This document shows, one piece after another, positions 56,561 to 64,000 of a DNA stretch of 64,000 nt. The position numbers and the translations under genes were made by a program. Below the pieces are notes generated by a model. It had not been told where the DNA came from. It was given only the letters and a program-made list of their open reading frames with translations, and did no database searches. Every line of letters begins with the position of its first letter. The first letter of the stretch is position 1. Source of the DNA: Aristolochia californica (Eukaryota; Streptophyta; Magnoliopsida; Piperales; Aristolochiaceae); contig JARWKL010000008.1 in assembly GCA_029961685.1 (NCBI GenBank), forward strand, positions 35,516,930 to 35,580,929, read 5' to 3'.

Positions 56561-57746
56561 TATGTTGTCAACAGATTGTACAATACATAAGCATTATTCG
56601 ACAATGTTCTAAAATCTGATATTCAAACATGGCATCTATGTTCCATTCATAAATGGATCATCCATCATATGCTTTTTGATATATATACACATTCTCTTCA
56701 TATAATAGGGCATGAGGTGTAGGCCTATGATAATAGAGCTTGTGATTTAGATCCCAATGCGGAGTAGATTTCTTTGAATAATCCAATTTTTGCATACTCA
56801 GTTGGTCTTGTAACATTTCCTGAAGAATTTCTTCAGTCTGATTGACATTGGTTAAACCTAAATCTTTGAGATTAGAGTTTTGACCTTCATCAGAATCAGA
56901 GTATGCTGAAGGAGTTAAATCTTCAGTATTTTGTGATAAAGAATCTTCTTGAGATTGATGAGATTCTAAAACTTGAATGCTTTTTAAAATCTCTGCCGCT
57001 TTGGCTTCCTTGGCTTGTTTGAGTTGATCTTCAGAAAGATTCAATCTTCCAAGCCTAGATAATAATTCCTCAACAACTTCAGAATTATTATCCATTTTAA
57101 AGTTCCTAATGGGAACAAGTGGTTTGATGAGTGGTTTATTGTTCATCAACAATGGTAATTTTCGAGAAGATAAGTCAAAAGGATTTTGACAATATTTCTC
57201 GGGTGTACCTTTGTCTAATAAATCTTCAATACGTGTAAGTTGCTGTCCAATAGTTTGAAGATTTAGATTGGTAAAGTTGTTTTGTCGCCTGATCTGACCC
57301 ATAGAATTCAGACTGACTTCAGGATTGACAAAAGCAACTGCTTCAACATAATCAGGGGATTTCCCTGAGGCGCTTGGAAATTCAAGCTTTATCGGATCAG
57401 TAGGAGGATGGACTGATTCGACAGTTATACCAGACCAAAGCTGCCATTCTTTCGTTAGGGTTGAAAGAGTGGGAACTGTGGAAGAAACTAAGGATCGTTT
57501 CTCCGCTTGCTTTAGTCTAAAACGCATAAACCAATCAACAAAAGACATAATTACCCTAGTTGTTTCCAAATACAGATAAAAGTCAGTTGAAAATTCCATG
57601 CGTTTTGCCTCCCCATAGGTGTCAAAAAACCAGTTTTTGAAACCTAGATTATTGGGGTGAAAAAATTCAGCTTTTATTGCTGCTTGGTCCACCACAAAAG
57701 GTGGTGGATTGGGGTGACTCTGTGGAGGTGTAAAGATCATAATCAC
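56561..57746 (-). pseudogene. Lineage A copy e: capsid-precursor N-terminal region
   Basis: An open frame of 362 codons (57746-56658) on the - strand. Features: FFHPNNLGFKNWFFDTYGEA, a SVHPPTDPIKLEFPS block, an Asn/Gln-rich middle, a Leu-rich segment (VVEELLSRLGRLNLSEDQLK) and an acidic stretch. After TGA at 56658-56660 the frame continues EWNIDAMFEYQIL (about 56610-56650), text common at the start of plant pararetroviral and Gag-like capsid domains, then is cut at 56560. The zinc knuckle is absent. Confidence 0.7.
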
Positions 57747-58140
57747 ATTGTAAAACCAGTCATTTCACTGGGAGTGGGAGAAGTCCTATCATGCTCCCTT
57801 TCTCGATAGACCCCATGAGGTATCTGGGTGTCGGATAGGTGGATTCCTTTTAATGAGGAATTATCCTTTATAGATTGTTTTTCATCCAATTCTTGTAGGT
57901 GAGAGGATGGGCCTACATCCGAATATCGGGATGACATTGGTGGTAAAGAGACTCGGTAAGGAGTCTTGTCTTTAAAATTAATTACCACATCGCCATCGGT
58001 TGATTGGATGACTTGATCAATATCTTGATTTATCAGGAGTCGTGGAGGAACAGCCTGAGGAATTGTCCAATGAAATGAATTTCCTCCCAATTGATCATCC
58101 TTGGAGTGGCAACATAAGATCTGTTTCAATCAATACAGTC
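57743..58140 (-). pseudogene. Lineage A copy e: linker between movement protein and capsid
   Basis: 128 open codons on the - strand with IPQAVPPRLLINQDIDQVIQ and DVVINFKDKTPYRVSLPP, then a Ser/Pro/His-rich end. The same blocks are recognisable in copy c (17600-17900). A frameshift near 58100 joins it to the movement protein frame, and another near 57745 leads to the next ORF. The parts probably formed one ORF1 polyprotein. Confidence 0.65.
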
Positions 58141-58748
58141 TTACCTTGATCTGGTAAGTGTAATACCTTAGGGACTAAGGTATTCATGATTTTGAAATAA
58201 ATTCATGCTATAACAGCAATGGTTTCAGTTCCAGGAATAAAATTGTATCCCTGTGTTAGAATCCTCAACTGGATAGATTCTAACAAATTCTTATCGGTTA
58301 ACGATAGGGTGAGGTTTGGATGGACGTTGAAATAAACGGGTCCCCTACTGAGACTCGTTTCCACTATACCCATTAATGAGGGTTTCCAATCCAAACAACG
58401 ACCATCACGAAGTATGGCATGCAGACATGTGTTCATCCCTAGTAAGGTCAAGGGTTTGAACGCAATCTGTATGCATCCAATATGCATATATTTCTTTTTA
58501 GTATCTGCTAGATACTTATTGAGATCAGTTAACTCTAATAATTTTAGAGTTGAATCTTGATTCTCAAGATTGATTGTTTGTTCCATGGTTTTAATTCCTA
58601 TGGTACTAGAAAGAGTGAAAGTTCCTTTCTTGTATATGGATGTAGGTTTAATGGACGGAATTGTCCAATCTTTTAATTGTTGTTGAACTTTATATTCAAC
58701 GAGAGAAACATTCTTAACTGATCGAGTAATCCTACTACTGGATGCCAT
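58141..58748 (-). pseudogene. Lineage A copy e: movement protein
   Basis: An open frame of 181 codons from ATG 58748 (MASSSRITRSVKNVSLVEYK) to a TGA at 58203-58205. It contains KYMHIGCIQIAFKPLTLLGM, DGRCLDWKPSLMGIVETSLS and VYFNVHPNLTLSLTDKNLLE, the conserved core of caulimovirid 30K movement proteins. After the TGA the frame continues about 30 codons (IYFKIMNTLVPKVL). It is the best preserved movement protein of lineage A here. A short flanking leader with primer-binding site lies upstream. Confidence 0.8.
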
Positions 58749-59261
58749 ATTGAAACAAATTAAAACACAATTAAAGTAAACTAAAAGTAAACTAAGTTAC
58801 ACTACAGCAGGAGTGGTAAAAGTTAACCAGAAGGAGGAATATCCTAGTATGAAGTAAACATATTATAAGCTGATTATATGAAAATCATGAATGAAGCAAA
58901 CTATTATTCATAATATCATAATTAATTTACTGTTCATCATCTTCTTGATCAGATACACGTGTTTGTCAACGATTTAAGAGTATAGAGGCCCTTCAACGCC
59001 TACGCCTATTCACGACAACGACAACATGGGCATACCTCAACGCGACTTGGGTGACGTCCCATATCATAACAAGAACGAAGATGAATAGTAAAGTATTATA
59101 ATATTACGAAGTAAGTTAACTCCCCTGATGATTAAAATATAAAAAATTTATAATTAGCTTACTCCATACCTAGATATTCAGGGTTTAGCCTTCCATGGCT
59201 CTGATACCAAATTACAGTGGATTTATAGGAATTAAATTAACAGAAGGCAAATATGAGACGA
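58749..59261 (-). mobile_element. Lineage A copy e: leader with primer-binding site
   Basis: Mirror image of 53665-54165. The primer-binding site, CCATGGCTCTGATACCA on the + strand, lies at 59193-59209. It ends at 59261 directly in (GA)n of the tandem array. Confidence 0.85.
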
Positions 59262-59492
59262 AGAGAGAGAGAGAGAGGGTGTTGGTGTGCTTATTTCCTT
59301 CTCTTAGAAGTTTTTAAATTTATATATAAAAAATAGGAACGATATATTGGACTGGAAACTATTGGGTGCATGGCTATTGGCTCGAAGAGACCCCGTTGCA
59401 TTGAAAGACAGGGTTCGTTCCCGATTGTCACAATGTCACGTACCTTCCTCTAAGAATAGACAAGTTTGATAAAATAATACTTCTTAAAAATA

Positions 59493-59535
<43 letters not shown>

Positions 59536-60094
59536 CTTATTTCCTTCTCTTAGAAGTTTTTAAATTTATATATAAAAAAAAGGAACGGTATATTGGACTG
59601 GAAACTATTGGGTGCAGGGATATTGGCTCGAAGAGACCCCGCTGCATTGAAAGACAAGGGTCGTTCTTGATTGTCACAACGTCATGTACCTTCCTCTCAG
59701 AATAGACAAGTTTGATAAAATACGATTAGGCTTAATAATACTCCTTAAAAATAGGGAGAGAGAGAGAGAGTGTTGGTGTGCTTATTTCCTTCTCTGAGAA
59801 GTTTTTAAATTTATATATGAAAAAAAGGAACGATATATTGGACTGGAAACTATTGGGTGTAGGGCTACTGGTTCGAAGAGGGTGTTGGTGTGCTTATTTC
59901 CTTCTCTTAGAAGTTTATAAATTTATATATAAAAAACAAGGAACGGTATATTGGACTGGAAACTATTGGGTGCAGGGCTATTGGCTCGAAGAGACCCCGC
60001 TGCATTGAAAGACAAGGGTCGTTTCCGATTGTCACAACGTCTTGTACCTTCCTCTAAGAATAGACAAGTTTGATAAAATAATACTCCTTGAAAT

Positions 60095-60142
<48 letters not shown>

Positions 60143-61005
60143 GGTGTGCTTATTTCCTTCTCTTAGAAATTTTTAAATTTATATATAAAAAAAGGAACGG
60201 TATATAGGATTGGAAACTATTGGGAGCAAGGCTATTGTCTCGAAGAGACCCCGCTGCATTGAAAGACAAGGGTTGTTCCCGATTGTCACAACGTCACATA
60301 CCTTCCTTTAAGAATAGACAAGTTTGATAAAATAATACTCCTTAAAAATAGGAAGAGAGAGAGAGCGAGAGGGTCTTGGTGTGCTTATTTCCTTCTCTTA
60401 GAAGTTTTTAAATTTATATATAAAAAAAAGGAACCGTATATTGGACTGGAAACTATTGGGTGCAGGGCTATTGGCTCGAAGAGACCCCGTTGCATTGAAT
60501 GACAAGGGTCGTTCCCGATTGTCACAACGTCACGTACCTTCCTCTAAGAATAGACAAGTTTGATAAAATAATACTTCTTAAAAATACACCCCTCCTCTAG
60601 TCTTGCAATCTCAAACAAACAAAATGCCAAAATACTCCTTAAAAATAGGAAGAGAGAGAGAGATAGAGAGAGAGCGAGGGGTGTTGGTGTGCTTATTTCC
60701 TTCTCTTAGAAGTTTTTAGATTTATATATGAAAAAAAGGAACGATGTATAGGACTGGAAACTATTGGGTGCAGGGCTACTGGCTTGAAGAGGGTGTTGGT
60801 GGGCTTATTTCCTTCTTTTAGAAGTTTTTAAATTTATATTTAAAGAAAGAGGAAGGGTATATTGGACTGAAAACTATTGGGTGCAGGGCTATTGGCTCGA
60901 AGAGACCCCGCTGCATTGATAGCAAGGGTCGTTCCCGATTGTCACAACGTCACGTACCTTCCTCTAAGAATAGACAAGTTTGATAAAATAATACTAATTA
61001 AAAAT

Positions 61006-61057
<52 letters not shown>

Positions 61058-61507
61058 GGTGTTGGTGTGCTTATTTCCTTCTCTTAGAAGTTTTTAAATT
61101 TAATCTAAAAAAATGGAACAATATTTTGGACTGGAAACTATTGGGTGGGCTTTTGGCTCGAAGAGACCCCGCTGCATCGAAAGACAAAGGTCATTCCCGA
61201 TTGTCACAATGTCACATACCTTCCTCTAAGAATAGACAAGTTTGATAAAATAATACTCCTTAAAAATAGGGGGAGAGAGAGAGAGAGAGAGAGTTGGTGT
61301 GCTTATTTCCTTCTCTTAGAAGTTTATAAATTTATATATAAAAAAAAGGAACGGTATATTGGACTGGAAACTATTGGGTGCAGGGCTATTGGCTCGAAGA
61401 GACCCCGTTGCATTGAAAGACAAGGGTCGTTCCCGATTGTCACAACGTCACGTACCTTCCTCTAAGAATAGACAAGTTTGATAAAATAATACTCCTTAAA
61501 AATAGGT

Positions 61508-61557
<50 letters not shown>

Positions 61558-61633
61558 TGTGCTTATTTCCTTCTCTTAGAAGTTTTTAAATTTATTTATA
61601 AAAAAAAGGAACGGAATATTGGACTAGAAACTA
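59262..61633 (+). repeat. Tandem array of ~245 bp units ending in (GA)n
   Basis: Eleven unit starts (GTGCTTATTTCCTTCTCT) at about 59287, 59533, 59778, 59889, 60146, 60380, 60688, 60800, 61067, 61299 and 61559. Each unit reads: GTGCTTATTTCC, AATTTATATATAAAA (TATA-like), TATTGGACTGGAAACTATTG, CTCGAAGAGACCCC, CATTGAAAGACAAGGGTCGT, CACAACGTCAC, AATAGACAAGTTTGATAAAA, CTCCTTAAAAATAGG, then (GA)n of variable length. Two units (59778 and 60688) are short (111-112 bp) with the same internal deletion, giving a four-unit higher-order period. A 40 bp insertion sits in the unit at 60380. Arg/Glu-repeat ORFs here are artefacts of (GA)n. Confidence 0.92.
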
Positions 61634-61880
61634 TTGGGTCCAAGGCCCATCCCAAAATGACTAACCAATGTTGGAAACCTATTTCCTAACTTACAAACTC
61701 AAGATCTTTATGCTCACTAATCTATGTGGGACTATTCCTTAACACTCCCCCTCAAGTATAGACCCTCTTTTGTGGCTCTACAAGTGGGTTGTTTTAAGTG
61801 TAGGCCCTTTTTTGTGGGTCTACAAGTGGATAGTTTAGGTGTAGGCCCACATATGAGTACTTACTCTGATACTATGTGAG
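61634..61880 (-). mobile_element. TRIM-like element, 5' LTR missing
   Basis: On the - strand: primer-binding-like TAGTATCAGAG (61864-61874), internal repeats of GGCCTACAC..AAACTA(T/C)CCAC, polypurine tract CTTGAGGGGGAG, then an LTR from TGTTAAGGAATAG (61744) to GGACCC (61634). The 5' side is (GA)n of the array and the 3' side is array unit 11 cut at CTATTGGGT. Confidence 0.75.
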
Positions 61881-61885
61881 AGAGA

Positions 61886-61986
61886 GAGAGAGAGAGAGAC
61901 TGTTGATGTGTGCTTATTTCCTTCTCTTAGAAGTTTTTAAATTTATATATAAAAAAAAAGGAAAGGTATATTGGACTGGAAACTAT
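61886..61986 (+). repeat. Partial array unit 12
   Basis: A (GA)n tract, then GTGCTTATTTCC (61909) to CTATTGGG, cut at the same base as unit 11 by the next TRIM-like element. Unit plus TRIM-like element is therefore duplicated as a ~350 bp composite. Confidence 0.8.
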
Positions 61987-62335
61987 TGGGTCCAAGGCCC
62001 ATCCCAAAATGACTAACCAATGTTGGAAACCTATTTCCTAACTCAAGATCTTTATGCTCACTAATCTATGTGGGACTATTCCTTAACACTCCCCCTCAAG
62101 TATAGACCCTCTTTTGTGGCTCTACAAGTGGGTAGTTTAAGTGTAGGCCTTTTTTTGTGGGTCTACAAGTGGATAGTTTAGGTATAGGCCCACATATGAG
62201 TACTTACTTTGATACTATGTGAAAGTTGGGTCCAAGACTCATCCCAAATAACTAGCCAACTTAGGTAACCTCTTTCCTAACTAATAAACTGAAAATCCTT
62301 GTACTCACTACTTTATGTGGGACTATTCCTTAACA
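61987..62335 (-). mobile_element. TRIM-like element with both LTRs, ~350 bp
   Basis: On the - strand: 5' LTR 62335-62218 (118 bp, TGTTAAGGAATAG to TTTCACA), primer-binding-like TAGTATCAAAG (62207-62217), ~105 bp internal region, polypurine tract CTTGAGGGGGAG (62089-62100) and 3' LTR 62088-61987. This layout without genes is that of terminal-repeat retrotransposons in miniature. The primer-binding site has the first G changed to A. Confidence 0.8.
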
Positions 62336-62983
62336 CTTTATTTATTGATTTATTGATTTTTTATTTTCTATATGCATATCTCCCGAACCCTTTTTTCCCT
62401 ACATTTTCTCTCCTTTCTCTTTACCAAACAAAAGAAAAGAAACTTAATTTCTTTTATTTTTTTCTATCTCTTCTCTCTTTCATTTCTCTTCATTCTAGTT
62501 TCTCTCAAAACAAAGGGGCCTAATTTTCCGGGAGTTAATTCAATAGATTGGACTTCTAATGGTAAATTCAATGTTGATCATTGGATACCTAAGAATAATT
62601 TAAATTTAAAGTAGGTGCATCCTTACTGTGATTGTCTGCATCACCTGGAATTTTTGTAATTTGTTACCATTTTTGCAATAGAGCTAACAATGTCAAAACA
62701 AACTATTGTGAATATTTAGTTTTAATACATATTGTATACCTTCATGAAAGATTACTTGACATAGGCCTACAATTACTATTTTACAGTTTGTATTGGCCAA
62801 ATGTATCAGATTTTAGGGAACTGATATCATAAACCATGTTTCTGATTGCTCATATGTTCTTCTAGCAGCATTTTAGGACATTTAATCAAAGTACTTTATG
62901 GTGCTGACGATGAGGTGAGTTGTGAGTATGAGGCTGTTGCTTAAAAGGAAACTTAACTTGGAGTCTCTCTGTTGATTGCGGCA
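62336..62983 (+). other. Upstream region of the host gene
   Basis: AT-rich, with a poly-T/CT-rich stretch at 62385-62500. No repeat of the families above is seen after 62340. The promoter and 5' UTR of the downstream gene should lie here, but no TATA box stands out near the ATG. A short open stretch at 62511-62614 has no recognisable homology. Confidence 0.5.
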
Positions 62984-63606
62984 ATGTTCCGTTTACTTCA
63001 GAAAGCCGCAGTTGTGACTGCGGCGTCTTCCAAAACCCTAACCTCTTCAAATCCCATTATTCCTCCGGCAACGACATTCGCTTCCCACCTCTTCTCCTCC
63101 AAAGCATCAACATCAAAATCCAAAGCCAAAGCTAAGTCGAAGAAAGATAAAGTCTCGAAAAGAGTTGTTGCTACAGGCCCGTCATCTGCTGCTGCGGCTG
63201 ATGATGAATTCAACTTTGATGACCTCCCACCTGATCTCAATGCCATTTCCTACATTGATGACAAGTCCCTTGACATGGGACCTATGGGACAGCCTCTCTT
63301 CACGTCTGCTAAATCCATTTCAGAGCTTACCAGAAAGGACATTTGCAATTACATGGATTTCACGTCAGTAATCTGTCCTCTTTTATACTATATAATGCTC
63401 AATTTGCCCTTGGCTTAGGTGTTTTTTTTTTATTGCATGTAGGTTGGAGGAATTAAATGAGATTTTGCCTGAGGGATTGCCAGTGGATATGACAAAGGAG
63501 TTTGAGGAGACAAAGCGAAGTGCTTTGTTGGTGAGGCAAAGTTTTTTGGACCTTAGAGATAATTTCAGGCGCATTGTTGATCCACCATTAAGGGTGCATA
63601 GTAAAG
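62984..63606 (+). CDS. Mitochondrial small-subunit ribosomal protein mS29 / DAP3-like, exons 1-2 (partial)
   Basis: Exon 1 runs from ATG 62984 to 63363 and exon 2 from 63443 to 63606. Splicing at GTCAGT / TGTAG joins AC+G and keeps the frame. The first ~40 residues (MFRLLQKAAVVTAASSKTLT...) are rich in Ala/Ser/Lys without acidic residues, a mitochondrial transit peptide. A Lys/Ser-rich linker follows, then PMGQPLFTSAKSISELTRKD and, in exon 2, LPEGLPVDMTKEFEETKRSA and SFLDLRDNFRRIVDPPLRVH. The latter resembles the start of the mS29/DAP3 family, a GTP-binding small-subunit ribosomal protein. The P-loop should be in exon 3, beyond the window. The earlier in-frame TTG at 62972 is not a start. This is the only intact host coding sequence seen. 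Confidence 0.75.
63364..63442 (+). other. Intron 1 of the mS29-like gene
   Basis: 79 bp, GTCAGT donor and a poly-T tract followed by GCATGTAG acceptor. It is phase 2. Confidence 0.8.
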
Positions 63607-64000
63607 GTAACTTTTTTTATCTAATTTCTTAAATTCTTTGGAAACTTGAGTTTTTAGGTTTACATGTTAAAACTAATGGAACTTTTGTTTTGCATATAAG
63701 AAATTAATCAATGTATATGATATTGATACACTTTTATCTGAAATGGATAGTGCCCAAGATTTTTAACATTTCACTGGCTGCTCAGCAGATTAAAGGAATT
63801 AAGGTTAATTGAAGTCTGTAAAGGTTGAATTTGGATAACGTATGGAGTAGTGTATTGGTTCACTGTGTGACTTTAAATATAAAATAGAAAATCGACTTCT
63901 GAACCTCGAAAGTGCATATCTGTAGTTGTACATTCTAATGTTGGAGTCGATCTAACTATTGATTAAATGGTTAAAAAATCCTTTATGAGATCAGCTTCCA
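63607..64000 (+). other. Intron 2 of the mS29-like gene (continues past the window)
   Basis: Begins GTAACT after AAAG. It is AT-rich, with no exon-like open stretch matching the family before the window ends. Confidence 0.65.

Noticed and set aside
53665..59261. Possibility that copies d and e could together supply a complete virus
   Set aside because: Most of ORF1 (rest of capsid, protease, RT) is absent from both, and the remaining ORFs carry stops and frameshifts.
60877..61465. ORFs with long Arg-Glu runs
   Set aside because: Translation of (GA)n between array units. The rest of each frame is array-unit sequence.
59262..61633. Regularly spaced repeats resembling a CRISPR array
   Set aside because: Units are ~245 bp, the spacers are simple (GA)n, and the context is a plant nuclear genome.
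62299..62614. ORFs upstream of the mS29-like gene
   Set aside because: Phe/Leu/Ser-rich translation of a CT-rich stretch. No start context or homology, and it probably lies in upstream non-coding DNA.
62972..62983. Upstream in-frame TTG as start of the mS29-like protein
   Set aside because: An ATG follows four codons later and fits a mitochondrial transit peptide start. Plant nuclear genes rarely start at TTG.
1..64000. tRNA, rRNA or snRNA genes
   Set aside because: The recurring TGGTATCAGAG phrases are primer-binding sites complementary to tRNA-Met and not tRNA genes. No cloverleaf or rRNA text was found by eye, though a covariance-model search would be needed to exclude it.

Overview
This window is nuclear DNA of a flowering plant, probably a eudicot. 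It is AT-rich and intron-bearing. It is packed with Ty1-copia LTR retrotransposons, endogenous pararetroviruses (integrated Caulimoviridae), a hAT element, TRIM-like mini-retroelements and satellite-like tandem repeats. Only one credible host gene is visible: the first two exons of a mitochondrial ribosomal protein mS29/DAP3-type gene at the right edge (62984 onward, + strand). Everything else is selfish DNA in decay. The species cannot be fixed from the sequence.

Region by region. 1-1480: protease/reverse-transcriptase fragment of pararetrovirus lineage B (- strand). 1481-1917: TRIM-like internal region joined to a copia LTR (family V). 1918-5640: about six diverged copies of a ~570 bp repeat. 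5975-10745: two fragments of florendovirus-like pararetrovirus lineage A (+), split by non-autonomous LTR element S1. 10746-16070: a long piece of lineage B (-) with a viroplasmin-like ORF, a small ORF, capsid, a TAV-position ORF, a promoter and a primer-binding site. 16200-18792: 5' part of lineage A (+). 18793-25772: copia fragments (V, P) on the - strand with a 2.4 kb hAT insertion. 25773-26234: LTR W plus TRIM-like unit. 26290-35165: copia R (-) split by a two-LTR copia element Q (+, 27915-33752). 35166-37105: repeats and a LINE 3' end. 38035-44770: copia T (+) carrying the non-coding LTR element S2. 44771-48942: a 322 bp duplication, copia U gag/protease (-), a pyrimidine-rich stretch and telomere-like repeats. 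48943-53458: badna/tungro-like pararetrovirus lineage C (+). 53665-59261: two lineage A copies facing each other as a large inverted structure. 59262-62338: tandem array of ~245 bp units ending in (GA)n, with two TRIM-like elements. 62339-64000: host gene and its upstream region.

Three distinct Caulimoviridae lineages in 64 kb is the outstanding property. Lineage A looks florendovirus-like: initiator-tRNA-Met primer-binding site, 30K-type movement protein, capsid region, RT-RNase H, then a Trp-rich downstream ORF2. Lineage B resembles the caulimovirus/soymovirus side and has an odd ORF order. Lineage C has the second Cys cluster after the capsid zinc knuckle typical of the badnavirus/tungrovirus side. 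All viral ORFs carry stops, frameshifts or large deletions, so none can encode a complete virus. The tandem array shares ~100 bp with the sequence just upstream of the lineage C primer-binding site. Fragments of the array unit flank the viral blocks, so viral integration and array growth appear linked.

All family assignments come from reading motifs and layout by eye. Boundaries of degenerate elements are approximate.
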